This document shows, piece after piece, positions 17,508 through 26,352 of a DNA stretch of 64,000 nt. The notes beneath the pieces are model-generated. The model saw only the letters and a program-made list of their open reading frames with translations. It ran no database searches and was not told where the DNA came from. The DNA lies in contig NZ_JAAGUY010000001.1 of NCBI RefSeq assembly GCF_010868145.1, positions 434,001-498,000 of the forward strand, given 5' to 3'. Positions within the stretch are counted from its first letter, which is position 1. The number at the start of each line of letters is the position of its first letter. Position numbers and translations under genes: made by a program. This DNA comes from Nocardia cyriacigeorgica. Its GTDB lineage: Bacteria; Actinomycetota; Actinomycetes; Mycobacteriales; Mycobacteriaceae.

Positions 17508-18092
17508 GTGTCACGAGCAATCCATGTATTTCGCACCCCCGAACGTTTCATCGCCGGAACTGTCGGTGAACCGGGCGATCGTGCGTTCTACCTGCAGGCC
17601 GTGGAAGAACCGCGCGTGGTCAGCGTGTTGCTGGAGAAGCAGCAGGTGAAGGTGCTCGCCGACCGCATGGGCCTGCTGCTGGACGAGGTGGCGCGCCGCT
17701 TCGGCGCCGAGGTGCCGCCCCAAGCCGACAACGTCAGCGACAACGACCCGCTGGTCACGCCGATAGACGCCGAATTCCGCGTCGGAACCATGGGCCTGGG
17801 CTGGGACGCCGATGCGGGCGCGGTCGTGGTGGAACTGCTGGCGATCACCGAAACCGAGGTCGATGAATCGGTGGTGCTCGACGACACCGAAGAAGGTCCC
17901 GACGCGGTGCGGGTGTTCCTCACCCCGATCCAGGCCAGAGAGTTCGCGCTGCGCTCGGCGCGGGTCATCGCGGCGGGCCGCCCACCGTGCCCGCTGTGCG
18001 GGGAACCGCTGTCGGCGCGCGGGCACATGTGCGTGCGCACCAACGGCTACAAGCGCGGCGATATCTTCGGCGCCACCGAGCTGGAGGAATGA
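17508..18092 (+). CDS. DUF3090 family protein
   Basis: 194 aa, start GTG 17508 with AGGAGG 5 nt upstream (the GTG at 17502 overlaps that site). Begins VSRAIHVFRTPERFIAGTVG and ends with a two-Cys-pair ribbon CPLCGEPLSARGHMC, likely zinc-binding. Corresponds to Rv2134c. Function is not established; the strict pairing with the next gene suggests they act together. Confidence 0.9.
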   Translation: MSRAIHVFRTPERFIAGTVGEPGDRAFYLQAVEEPRVVSVLLEKQQVKVLADRMGLLLDEVARRFGAEVPPQADNVSDNDPLVTPIDAEFRVGTMGLGWDADAGAVVVELLAITETEVDESVVLDDTEEGPDAVRVFLTPIQAREFALRSARVIAAGRPPCPLCGEPLSARGHMCVRTNGYKRGDIFGATELEE

Positions 18093-18095
18093 CCC

Positions 18096-18896
18096 GTGCC
18101 CGCGGCCGGGGACGAGTTCTACACCGGTGAGCTGACGGTGATCGGGCGGGTGACCACCGCGAGCAACTTCACCCTCGTCTGCGATATCGGCGACGACGAC
18201 ACGCCGCTGCGGGTGGTGTACAAACCGGTACGCGGCGAACAGCCGCTGTGGGATTTCCCCGACGGCACCCTCGCGGGCCGCGAGGTCGCCTCCTACCTGA
18301 TCTCCGAAGCGCTTGGCTGGTCGGTCATCCCGGAAACGATCCTGCGCGACGGACCGTTCGGGCCGGGCATGGTGCAACGCTGGATCACCGCCGCCGACAA
18401 TCACACCGACCGCGGCCATCGCCTCGACCTGGTCGATCTGTGCCCGCCGGACGCGGTCCCCGAGGGGTTCTGCGAGGTACTGCGTGCGCTCGATCCCGAG
18501 GGCAACGAGGTCTCGCTCATTCACGCCGACGACCCGCGGCTGCAACGGATGGCGGTGCTGGACGTGCTGCTCAACAACGCCGACCGCAAGGGCGGGCATG
18601 CCCTCGAAGGCACCGACGGCCAGGTGTACGGCGTCGACCACGGCATCTGCCTGCACAGCGAGCACAAACTGCGCACCGTGCTGTGGGGGTGGGCCGGACA
18701 ACCCATCGACGACGGCCTGCTCACCGACATCGAGGCCTTCACCAACGCGTTGCCCGGCACGCTCGCCGACACGCTGGCGGCTCATATCACCGACGCCGAG
18801 ATCGCCGCGCTGCTCGACCGCGCGAAACGGTTGCTGGACGAGCCGACGATGCCGCTGCCGGTGACCTCACGCCCGATCCCGTGGCCCGCGTTCTGA
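18096..18896 (+). CDS. SCO1664-family protein (PI3K/PI4K-like fold)
   Basis: 266 aa from GTG 18096, 3 nt after the DUF3090 stop. It has kinase-like pieces of the phosphatidylinositol-kinase-related family: [17 protein letters not shown] (candidate ATP-binding Lys), [20 protein letters not shown] (catalytic-loop-like D..N..DR) and [10 protein letters not shown] (metal-binding DHG). Corresponds to Rv2133c. Biochemical role not known. Translationally tight with the previous gene. Confidence 0.88.
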   Translation: MPAAGDEFYTGELTVIGRVTTASNFTLVCDIGDDDTPLRVVYKPVRGEQPLWDFPDGTLAGREVASYLISEALGWSVIPETILRDGPFGPGMVQRWITAADNHTDRGHRLDLVDLCPPDAVPEGFCEVLRALDPEGNEVSLIHADDPRLQRMAVLDVLLNNADRKGGHALEGTDGQVYGVDHGICLHSEHKLRTVLWGWAGQPIDDGLLTDIEAFTNALPGTLADTLAAHITDAEIAALLDRAKRLLDEPTMPLPVTSRPIPWPAF

Positions 18897-19050
18897 GCTC
18901 ACCACCACCAACGATTCTGCTCGAGCGCAACCCTTGACATCGGCGCAACGCCGGTTCTGCCCAGGTCCGGGCGCGCGTATCGCATGTCCGGCCACGTGCG
19001 TGCGCCGGGGTGGGCGCCGATGGCCCCCACCACACCTTTACCCTCGAAGA

Positions 19051-20289
19051 ATGCAGTCCTGGTCCGATACCCCGATCCCGACGGTCCCCGGAGCAGGACC
19101 CCCGTTGCGGTTGCACGACACCGCCGACCGCCAAGTGCGTCCGGTGACGCCCGGCGCCACCGCCACCATGTACGTCTGCGGCATCACCCCCTACGACGCC
19201 ACCCACCTCGGCCACGCCGCGACCTACCTGACCTTCGACCTGATCAATCGGCTGTGGCGCGATGCGGGCCACTACGTGCACTACGTGCAGAACGTCACCG
19301 ACGTCGACGACCCGCTGTTCGAACGCGCCGCCCGCGACGGCGTCGACTGGCGTGACCTCGGTACCGGCGAGATCGAGCTGTACCGCGAGGACATGACAGC
19401 GCTGCGCATCATCCCGCCGCGCGACTACGTCGGCGCCATCGAGTCCGTCGACGAGGTGGTGGAGTTCGTCGGCAAACTCGTCGCCTCGGGCGCCGCCTAC
19501 ACCGTCGACGACGCTGAATTTCCCGATATCTACTTCCGTGCCGACGCCACTGAACAGTTCGGCTACGAATCCAGCTACGACCGCGCGACCATGGAGCGGC
19601 TGTTCGCCGAGCGCGGTGGCGACCCGGACCGTCCTGGCAAACGCGACCCCATCGATGCGTTGCTGTGGCGGGCGGCCCGCCCGGATGAACCGTCGTGGCC
19701 GTCGCCGTTCGGCCCGGGGCGTCCCGGCTGGCATATCGAATGTGCCGCGATCGCGGTGAACCGGCTGGGCACCGAGTTCGATATCCAGGGCGGCGGCAGC
19801 GACCTGATCTACCCGCACCACGAGTATTCGGCCGCCCATGCCGAAGCGCTGGCCGCCGGACGCCGATTCGCCCGCCATTACGTGCACGCCGGGCTGATCG
19901 GGCTGGACGGCGAGAAGATGTCGAAGTCCAGGGGCAACCTGGTGCTGGTGTCGAAGCTGCGCCGCGCCGGGGTGGATCCGGCCGCGATCCGTCTCGGTCT
20001 GCTCGCAGGCCACTACCGCCAGGACCGCATGTGGACCGACGCCGTGCTGGCCGAGGCCGTGGCCCGCCTGGACCGCTGGCGTCGCGCCACCGCCCTGACC
20101 GCCTCGGGCGACGCGACCGACACCATCGCCCGGCTGCGTCAGCACCTGGCCGATGATCTCGACACCCCGAAGGCGCTCGCCGCGATCGACAACTGGGCCG
20201 ATGAGGCCCTCACCTACGGCGGGACCGACACCGGCGCCCCAGCTGCAGTGGCGACCGCGATCGACGCCCTGCTCGGCGTCCAGCTGTAA
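19051..20289 (+). CDS. mshC: Mycothiol ligase MshC (L-Cys:GlcN-Ins ligase)
   Basis: Joins Cys to GlcN-inositol in an ATP-dependent step of mycothiol synthesis; a cysteinyl-tRNA synthetase paralogue. The protein starts [20 protein letters not shown], has the HIGH-like [16 protein letters not shown], the Zn/Cys region (YVCGITPYD and [13 protein letters not shown]), [12 protein letters not shown], and the KMSKS loop [12 protein letters not shown]. Length 412 aa is right for MshC and too short for CysS (no anticodon-binding domain). In mycobacteria cysQ sits between; here it is missing and a 154-bp gap precedes mshC. Confidence 0.95.
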   Translation: MQSWSDTPIPTVPGAGPPLRLHDTADRQVRPVTPGATATMYVCGITPYDATHLGHAATYLTFDLINRLWRDAGHYVHYVQNVTDVDDPLFERAARDGVDWRDLGTGEIELYREDMTALRIIPPRDYVGAIESVDEVVEFVGKLVASGAAYTVDDAEFPDIYFRADATEQFGYESSYDRATMERLFAERGGDPDRPGKRDPIDALLWRAARPDEPSWPSPFGPGRPGWHIECAAIAVNRLGTEFDIQGGGSDLIYPHHEYSAAHAEALAAGRRFARHYVHAGLIGLDGEKMSKSRGNLVLVSKLRRAGVDPAAIRLGLLAGHYRQDRMWTDAVLAEAVARLDRWRRATALTASGDATDTIARLRQHLADDLDTPKALAAIDNWADEALTYGGTDTGAPAAVATAIDALLGVQL

Positions 20290-20301
20290 CCGACCGCCCG
20301 T

Positions 20302-20709
20302 TCAGCCCGCGCCGGTATCGACCCGGACCAGGACCTGTTCGGTGCCGTCCAGCGCGAACCGGTCGGCGGCCGAGCGGATATAGGTGTTGAACCGGGCCAG
20401 CTGCTGCGCGGTCAACGGCTCGACCATCGCGGTCCCGGTCCGCCAGCGCAGCCCGGTGCGCAGCCGCACCCGCGGGTCGGCTTCGATATTGCGCACCCAA
20501 TCCGCGCGCCGACCGTGCACCGACACCAGCGATATCACCGTGCCGTCGGTGATGCCACGCGCCAGTGGCATCCGCCGCGGCAGTCCGGATTTTCGACCGG
20601 TCGTCTCGATCACCACGAAGAACGGGTTGATCGGCGCGAGGAACTTCGCGCCGGGGCCGGATAGTCGCCAGAAGCGCAGCACCCCAGCGGGTCTCGTTGC
20701 TTTCGCCAT
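20302..20709 (-). CDS. F420-type deazaflavin-dependent nitroreductase family protein
   Basis: 135 aa, DUF385/Ddn-like split-barrel fold. NPFFVVIETTGRKSGLPRRM is the family's beta-hairpin with the TxGRxSG motif, and VHGRRADWVRNIEADPRVRL is the conserved (S/G)..G...W..N..A.P.V stretch. Members use reduced F420 for redox reactions. It converges on mshC with only 12 bp between stops. Substrate unknown. Confidence 0.88.
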   Translation of the reverse strand: MAKATRPAGVLRFWRLSGPGAKFLAPINPFFVVIETTGRKSGLPRRMPLARGITDGTVISLVSVHGRRADWVRNIEADPRVRLRTGLRWRTGTAMVEPLTAQQLARFNTYIRSAADRFALDGTEQVLVRVDTGAG

Positions 20710-20984
20710 CGTGTCACCGTAACCGCAGGGACCCCGCTGACCAGGAACGCCAGGTCGAGGCCGGCGACCTTCATGCTCGTGCGCCGCCCGACCCGCTGGT
20801 TATGCGGCCGGCCTTCGCCGCGGTCGACCGCTCCCCGGTAGGGGTATCAGGACCAGGCGAACTGGCCCGGCTCGACTCGACCGGACACCGCCCGCTCCGG
20901 AACCTGGAGCCGTCTCGACGCCGTCCGTTCGATGATCGGTCAGTAAGCGTCATGGGAGTGAAGTCGTTGCCTCGTGCGGGGTGT

Positions 20985-21887
20985 CTACGGCAGTGCTGCT
21001 GCGATCTCGGCCACCATGGACGTGATCCGCTGAGCTTGGGACCGGTCCGGGTCTTGGTCGGGATCGTAGATGGTCATACTGAAGCCGACGCAGCCTCTTG
21101 ACGACACCGCGGCGGTGAGCGCCTGCGTCAGCTGGTCCCATGTGAGACCGCCGGGGATGTCCTCGACGTCGGGCAGACCTTGGGCATTGAAGACCGAGGG
21201 GTCGAGCACGTCGAGGTCGACGTGCAGCCACCAGCGCGAGCAGCTGTGTTTCAGATGACGCACTGCCTCTCGCGCGCAGTGCTGTGGTGCTCTGGCGAGC
21301 CCGTGGCAGGCGCGCAGCCATACGCCGGCGTCACGTAGCGAGCCGACGTTGAACTGACGTCGCCACTCCACGTCGCGAGGGCCGAGGATTGCCAGCTCGG
21401 AGCGGCGCAAAGCGGGTAATCGGTCGGCGAGAGTCCCCCGGAGAAGGCCTCCGGTAACGCCGAGCAGGAGCCCGATCTCGGTGTTCGCGGCCTCGCCGTC
21501 CTCGGACACGTCCAACGGCATCGTGTCTTCGTGGCCATCGACGAAGAGTAGACCGATACCCTCTCGGCTCAACGCCGGTATGGTCCCCAGCAACGTGGTG
21601 CAGTCGGCGCCGACCACACAGGGGAAGCGCCCCGCCGCCACGGCCGCCGGTATTCGAACGTCCAGGGCGTCGACCATCGCAATCAGCGCGGTCTCGTTCA
21701 TCAGCGATGTGTTTCTGCCCCGGTCAGGAACCGGAGCAGGCAGCTCGAGATCGTCGTCGCTCACCACGGTGTGGCGCGACCACGCATCGCGCAGACCGGC
21801 CGAGCGCAACACTGCGGCGGCCTCGGCCTGATGGCCCGGGCGTCCGTAGCCGTCGAACGGGACCCCGATCAATGCGATATCGGCCAT
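20985..21887 (-). CDS. Arginase/agmatinase (ureohydrolase) family protein
   Basis: 300 aa. Ureohydrolase metal motifs in order: VVGADCTTLLG (where arginases have GGDHS; the His is replaced by Cys), LLFVDGHEDTM (DxHxD), and LHVDLDVLDPSVF (DxDxxDP). The HEDT variant and the Cys substitution occur in actinobacterial arginase-like proteins whose substrate is not clear, so I do not call it an arginase. The preceding 275 bp (20,710-20,984) show no gene. It opens the accessory region. Confidence 0.82.
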   Translation of the reverse strand: MADIALIGVPFDGYGRPGHQAEAAAVLRSAGLRDAWSRHTVVSDDDLELPAPVPDRGRNTSLMNETALIAMVDALDVRIPAAVAAGRFPCVVGADCTTLLGTIPALSREGIGLLFVDGHEDTMPLDVSEDGEAANTEIGLLLGVTGGLLRGTLADRLPALRRSELAILGPRDVEWRRQFNVGSLRDAGVWLRACHGLARAPQHCAREAVRHLKHSCSRWWLHVDLDVLDPSVFNAQGLPDVEDIPGGLTWDQLTQALTAAVSSRGCVGFSMTIYDPDQDPDRSQAQRITSMVAEIAAALP

Positions 21888-21936
21888 GCTTCATGCAATC
21901 ACACGCTGTTGCGCGGGAAGTCGTTTCCCGTGCACC

Positions 21937-22140
21937 GGATCTACCTCGACCACGGGTACACCGGCACTACCCGAGCCCGCCCTGGCCTCGACCAGGCGCT
22001 CGCCGCGGTCCGGGCGGCGACACCTTCGTCGTGCCGAAACTCGACCGCCTCGACCGCTCGGGCCCCGACGGCCTCGCCGCCGGCGGCCCTATTCGGACAG
22101 GTCTACGACCCCACCGGTCGGAGCCTTGTCGAATGGTGGC
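21937..22140 (+). pseudogene. Relic of a Tn3-type serine resolvase (catalytic domain part)
   Basis: RIYLDHGYTGTTRARPGLDQ, followed by ALAAVRA in the same frame, then GDTFVVPKLDRLDRSGPD in another frame, then GQVYDPTG back in the first. This is the order in resolvases (DHG.TG..R.RPGL..AL...R.GDT.VV.KLDRLARS..D ... G..YDPT). The N-terminal catalytic Ser region and C-terminal HTH are absent. Frame changes show it is dead. It lies just before the metallo-hydrolase. Confidence 0.65.
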
Positions 22141-22181
22141 CGACGTGTTCTTGTACATGGGTGTGTGAGGTGACGCGGCAG

Positions 22182-23258
22182 ATGGTGAGCAGGCGGAGCG
22201 TGCTGGGTGGGGCGCTCGGCGGCGGCGTTCTGGTGGCGTTGGGCGCGGCGGTGGCAGCTGGTGCGCCGCTGAAACCGCGCACCGTGGCGGCACGGCAGCG
22301 ATTTTTCGGCGCCGACGTGGTCGATCCTGGAACGGGCGCGGTGCGGCCGGATCGGGTAGTGCTGTCATGGGTGGGGTGCGCGACTTATGCGGTCGCGTTC
22401 GGCGGCACGGTTCTGCTGCTGGACGCGTGGGTGCCGCGATTGAGCAGCGCCGGATACGTGCCCGCGACCGCGCAGGATCTCGCTGATCTACAGCCCGCGG
22501 CGATACTGATCGGACACGGCCATTTCGACCACGCGGGAGATGCGGGACGGATCGCGCAAGCCAGCGGAGCGGTCGTGCACGGCACCGCCGAACATTGCGC
22601 GACGATCCGCGCGCAGGTACCCGACCCGCGGTTCGGCACGGTCGCGCTCGGTGATGCGGGCACCGCGCCGGGACATGTTCACGAATTCACCATCGGCGAT
22701 ATCGACGTGATGGCGGTGCGGCATCTGCATTCCGGTCCGACCGCGCCCGACCGGGCGAACGGTTCGCCGCCGTTCTTCCCAGTCCCGGATCTATGCGCGA
22801 TCGCCACACATCCGCCGACCCTCGACGACCTAGGCGTCGGCCTGCCCCGGCTCCGCGACGAGGAGGGCGGATGTCTGCTGTATCAGCTACGCGTACCGGG
22901 CTTTTCGCTGGTGTGGCACGATTCGGCGGGCCCGCTCACCGAGAAGGCGCCACAGGTATTCGACGTCCTCGCCGCATTAGCGCCGACCGATGTGCAGGTC
23001 GGCGCCATTCAGGGGTTCAACCAGCTCACCAACGGCCTGCGCGACCCACGCACCTACATCGACGCGATCGGCCCGCGGATCTTCGTCCCAGCGCACCACG
23101 ACAATTGGCTGCCCGGCTTCACCGCCCCGGCCGCCACCTATGACCAGCCATTGCGTGCGGAGCTCGACCGTCTGCCATCCGAGCGTCGCCCGGAGTTGCG
23201 ATCACTGCTCGACCCGGCCGACTACATCGCGCCGGCCCGGCTGACCTTCTCGATCTGA
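22182..23258 (+). CDS. Tat-exported metallo-beta-lactamase-fold hydrolase
   Basis: 358 aa. The N-terminus MVSRRSVLGGALGGGVLVAL is a twin-arginine signal. The zinc motif ILIGHGHFDHAGDAG (HxHxDH) follows near residue 110, and later His residues are in VRHLHSG, LVWHDSAG and VPAHHDNWLPG. It may hydrolyse an ester, lactone or phosphoester outside the cell; substrate unknown. ATG 22182 is preferred (GAGGTGA about 10 nt upstream); GTG 22170 and 22185 are possible. Two degenerate copies of its 3' end occur downstream. Confidence 0.82.
   Translation: MVSRRSVLGGALGGGVLVALGAAVAAGAPLKPRTVAARQRFFGADVVDPGTGAVRPDRVVLSWVGCATYAVAFGGTVLLLDAWVPRLSSAGYVPATAQDLADLQPAAILIGHGHFDHAGDAGRIAQASGAVVHGTAEHCATIRAQVPDPRFGTVALGDAGTAPGHVHEFTIGDIDVMAVRHLHSGPTAPDRANGSPPFFPVPDLCAIATHPPTLDDLGVGLPRLRDEEGGCLLYQLRVPGFSLVWHDSAGPLTEKAPQVFDVLAALAPTDVQVGAIQGFNQLTNGLRDPRTYIDAIGPRIFVPAHHDNWLPGFTAPAATYDQPLRAELDRLPSERRPELRSLLDPADYIAPARLTFSI
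23188..23258 (+). repeat. 3'-tail repeat, copy 1 (intact end of the metallo-hydrolase gene)
   Basis: The last 71 nt of the metallo-hydrolase gene, coding for ...LLDPADYIAPARLTFSI and stop. By hand alignment it matches copy 2 (24,665-24,735) at 64 of 71 positions and copy 3 (25,649-25,719) at 57 of 71. All three end at the TGA and lie in the same orientation. Confidence 0.85.
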
Positions 23259-23484
23259 GTCTCGTTCCGGTCGAGCGTGTGGATCCGCCGGAACCGCCAC
23301 CCTCGATTAATTGTGTTGCCGCGCAACCGGCCGGTCCGTACGCTCCACCGCATGCCTTGCCTTTGCTTCATTCGCATCCGCCACGGCCGGGCTCTGGCCC
23401 GCTAGCGGACCCCAGGTCGCGCTGGCGCGCCCGGGCCCATCGAGAGACCGTCATTCATCTCGAGGACCCAGAAGGGCAGCAGCC

Positions 23485-24297
23485 GTGGCTTCGCAGTCAT
23501 TCGCACACGGAAACTATTCACACACGCAGAAGAAGGCGCGAGTCAAGGGCGGACACACGCCCAGAGACCGAGCCAGGCACGGGCTCTCGCCCAGCTTCTT
23601 GACCGACGGGCCTGCCGTCGAGCAAGTAGTCGAGGCGGCCAGACCGACCGGCCTCATCCTCGACCCACGATCCGGTACGGGCGCGCTCACCGCCGCGCTG
23701 GCCAGAACCGGCGCCGAGGTCGTCGGCTACGAGACCGACCCGCTGCTCGCCGTCAAGCTCAAGGCCAGGACCGGGTTCGAAGTCGTCAAAGGCGACCCCA
23801 CGACCGCACGGTCCCCGCGCGAGCCGTTCGCGGTGGTCGGCAACATCTCCTTCCCGGACACGCCGAAGATCATCGACTGGTGCTGGCGTGCGCCGTCACT
23901 GACGTCGGCGACGCTGGTCACGCCATGGGAGTACGCACGCACACAGTCCGGCGACTCCGGCCACTGGAGCCAGATCACGGTGCAGAGCTGGCCGTGGTTC
24001 ACGTGGGAACAACTCGGAGTGATCGACAGGGAAAACTTCCGGCCGAAGCCGTCGGTCGGCTCGGCGATCCTGCGAATCGAGCGGCGACCCGAGCCACTGG
24101 TGACCGAAGAATCCGTCCACCAAGACGTGGTGCAGCTGGGTTTCTCGGGTATCGGAGGGTCGGTGCACGCGTCGCTGTCCACGCGGTACGGCGGAGTGGA
24201 CAGCGCCTTCGACGGAGCGGGGATCGCCCACGACATCGCGGCGGCGCGAGTCCATCCGGATCAGTGGATCACGTTGGCCGGACTGCTGATTCGCTGA
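23485..24297 (+). CDS. Erm-like 23S rRNA adenine N6-methyltransferase family protein
   Basis: 270 aa from GTG 23485. The N-terminus has the Erm/KsgA order: a basic lead (HTQKKARVKGGHTPRDRARH), GLSPSFLTDGPAVEQVV, then SAM motif I LILDPRSGTGALTAALA and acidic motif VVGYETDPLL. Motif IV reads VVGNISFPDT, where Erm/KsgA have N-[IL]-P-[YF]; the Pro is replaced by Ser. The C-terminal part FRPKPSVGSAILRIERRPEP is typical. Erm enzymes methylate A2058 and give macrolide resistance; with the altered motif this is likely but unproven. A decayed copy of its C-terminal region sits at 27.45 kb. Confidence 0.72.
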   Translation: MASQSFAHGNYSHTQKKARVKGGHTPRDRARHGLSPSFLTDGPAVEQVVEAARPTGLILDPRSGTGALTAALARTGAEVVGYETDPLLAVKLKARTGFEVVKGDPTTARSPREPFAVVGNISFPDTPKIIDWCWRAPSLTSATLVTPWEYARTQSGDSGHWSQITVQSWPWFTWEQLGVIDRENFRPKPSVGSAILRIERRPEPLVTEESVHQDVVQLGFSGIGGSVHASLSTRYGGVDSAFDGAGIAHDIAAARVHPDQWITLAGLLIR

Positions 24298-24587
24298 GCG
24301 GACGCACCCGGGTATCGAGTTCGGTGCCCGGGTGCTGCCACCGCTGCCCAGGATCAGGCGGCATTGCCTGCCCACCCGTAACGTCCGGGAAATGGCTCAT
24401 GGGTCACGACGCCCAGCTCAGGGGTCGCGGGGATCGTGCGGCAGGTACTGCGGCCCAGTCTGTCCGCGAACCCTTGGCTGCGAGCAAAGAATTAGCGCGC
24501 TACCGTCACACCCTACCGTGCTGCCGTTGGCGATGACGACCTGTGAATACATGCATTGGGGTCCAACCGTAGGTGTGTCAGGTCCTC

Positions 24588-24735
24588 CCCGGCTTCACCG
24601 CCCCGGCCGCCGCCTACTATCGCGCGCCGCGCGCCGAACTCGACCGGATTCCTGCCCGAGCATCGCCCGCAGCTGCGACCGCTGCTCGACTCGGCCGACT
24701 ACATCGCACCGGCCCGACTGACCTTCTCGATCTGA
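24588..24735 (+). repeat. 3'-tail repeat, copy 2 (decayed metallo-hydrolase end)
   Basis: About 150 nt corresponding to the last 50 codons of the metallo-hydrolase (LPGFTAPAAAYYRAPRAELD in one frame, then a frame change before the end). The final 71 nt match copy 1 at 64 positions and end with the same TGA. There is no upstream part of the gene. The preceding 24,298-24,587 holds nothing identifiable. Confidence 0.75.
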
Positions 24736-24813
24736 ACATCCGTCAAGGGTGTGAGAAGGGTGCCAGTGGTACCGGATGGCCGCATCCAGCATGATCGAGT
24801 CGTGAGGACGACG

Positions 24814-25624
24814 ATGATGGTGGCTGCGGGCACACCGGTCCATGTCGGTGTCGATGGCCCCGACGACGCACCCGCGATCGTCTTGATCCACGGGTTCAGT
24901 GGATCACTGCACTGGTTTCACCATCTGACCGGGGAACTTGCCACCGGACATCGAGTCATCCGCGCAGACCTGCGAGGCCACGGCCGCACCGGCGGACACA
25001 CAGGGCTCGTCCCCGAATCGCAGGCGGCCACGCTGGATGCGCTCCTGGACGTTCTCGGCGTCAGCGGCGCGATTATCGTCGGTCATTCGTTCGGTGCGGA
25101 TGTCGCGCTGGCGCTGGCGCGGCGACGCAGCGACGTACGCGCAGTCTCGATCATCGGCCAGGCGCCTGATTACAGCTACGCCACGCTGCCGCCCGGCGGA
25201 GTGGTGATGACGCTGCCGGTGCTCGGGCCGGTCCTGCATCGTCTGAGCCCGCCGACGGCAGTGCGCCTCGGCATGCGCACGGGCTTCGCCCCAGGTTTCC
25301 GGAGCGACAACGCATTCGATCACCCGCAGCGTCCGGTGCTGGACCATCGCGCGATGAGTCCGGCCATGTATCGCACGGTTCTCACCGAACGTCGGGCCCG
25401 GTTGGCCGCCGATCCGCTCGACGCGCAGGTTCACGCGCTCGGACTGCCCACGTTGGTACTGCACGGCGATCGCGACCAGATGTATGACGTCGCCCGCACT
25501 ACAGCCGCTACGCCGCCGTTGGAGCTCACGTCGAGGTCGTCACCGGATCTGGGCATTCCCCGAATGTCGAGCGCCCCGAAGAGGTTGTTCGCCTGCTCAG
25601 CGCGTTCGTCGCCGAGCACGGGTG
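24814..25624 (+). pseudogene. Alpha/beta hydrolase with a single-base frameshift
   Basis: Starts at ATG 24814 (GAGG site at -7). APAIVLIHGFSGSLHWFHHL is the oxyanion strand, VGHSFGADVALAL the nucleophile elbow, and LVLHGDRDQMYDVA the Asp strand. Near 25,497 the frame breaks: continuing one base earlier gives HYSRYAAVGAHVEVVTGSGH with the catalytic His, then SPNVERPEEVVRLLSAFVAE and TGA at 25,624. The unshifted frame instead runs on into copy 3 of the metallo-hydrolase tail (25,719). A one-base loss, real or from sequencing, explains it. Confidence 0.75.
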
Positions 25625-25648
25625 ATCTCCGCACCCAGTCCGAACAGC

Positions 25649-25719
25649 GCCCCGAACTGCGATCGCTGGTCGACCCTGCCGACTACATCACCCCCTCCCG
25701 ATTGACCCTCGCGATCTGA
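25649..25719 (+). repeat. 3'-tail repeat, copy 3
   Basis: 71 nt coding for ELRSLVDPADYITPSRLTLA plus the last residue and stop, 57 of 71 positions matching copy 1. It starts soon after the repaired stop of the alpha/beta hydrolase and, through the frameshift there, is now fused to it as an artificial C-terminus. No other part of a metallo-hydrolase precedes it. Confidence 0.75.
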
Positions 25720-25865
25720 GATCGAGGTGCTTTGCACCACAAGCACTTCCGATGAGATTCGGCAGATCACTCCCCCGCCGTGCATCCCGGAACCTGATCG
25801 CGCATCAGCTCCGCCCCCTGAACGGCGGCGGGTCACGTTTGCCGTAGCCGTGCCAAACTGCCCGA

Positions 25866-25979
25866 ATGATTGTCAGACCTGCAGTGGAGCAGGACTTACC
25901 CGCCTTCCTCAGCCTGGCGGCCGAGGTCGAGCACTGGTTCGGCCCTACGGTCAACGACCTGGATTCCACCGTGCGGTGA
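25866..25979 (+). pseudogene. N-terminal relic of a GNAT acetyltransferase
   Basis: A 37-codon ORF reading MIVRPAVEQDLPAFLSLAAE, then VEHWFGPTVNDLDSTVR and stop. The start matches GNAT proteins of the type MxIRPA..xDLPA...LAAEVEHxFGPMV, which continue for 100 or more residues with the acetyl-CoA loop. Here the frame ends in TGA and no such loop follows, so it is a fragment. Confidence 0.5.
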
Positions 25980-26352
25980 GCAGGCACATCATCCGGTCAT
26001 CAGCACTCGTTGCAGTTTCGTCGAGTGGCGCAGTCCAGCCCGATGGTGATCGCAGCTGAGGGCCTGCGGCGTAGCGGGGCCAGGAGGCGGTGACTTGGGC
26101 GGCGGCCCCGGTCGGCGGTGGCCCAGGAACACCGGGCCTCCTCGGGTAGTCAGACCCCACGGTCCGAAATCCAGTATTCCCCTTGACTGTTGGCGGGCAG
26201 CTGCGAAATCCGAGGCGCGGAGGGTGCCGTTATCGGCTGCCGCAGGATCCTGCTGGCATGACCTGATCTAAGCCGTCACCACCGGAAGTGCGACAGACCC
26301 GTTGTAATTACCGTCCCGCGGCCCCGCTGTTGGAATGAGATGCCGCGCGGGA
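25980..26352. other. Intergenic stretch without recognisable gene
   Basis: 373 bp between the acetyltransferase fragment and a convergent hydrolase gene. No frame on either strand gives a recognisable protein and there is no clear hairpin. It is probably decayed DNA continuing the accessory region. Confidence 0.5.
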
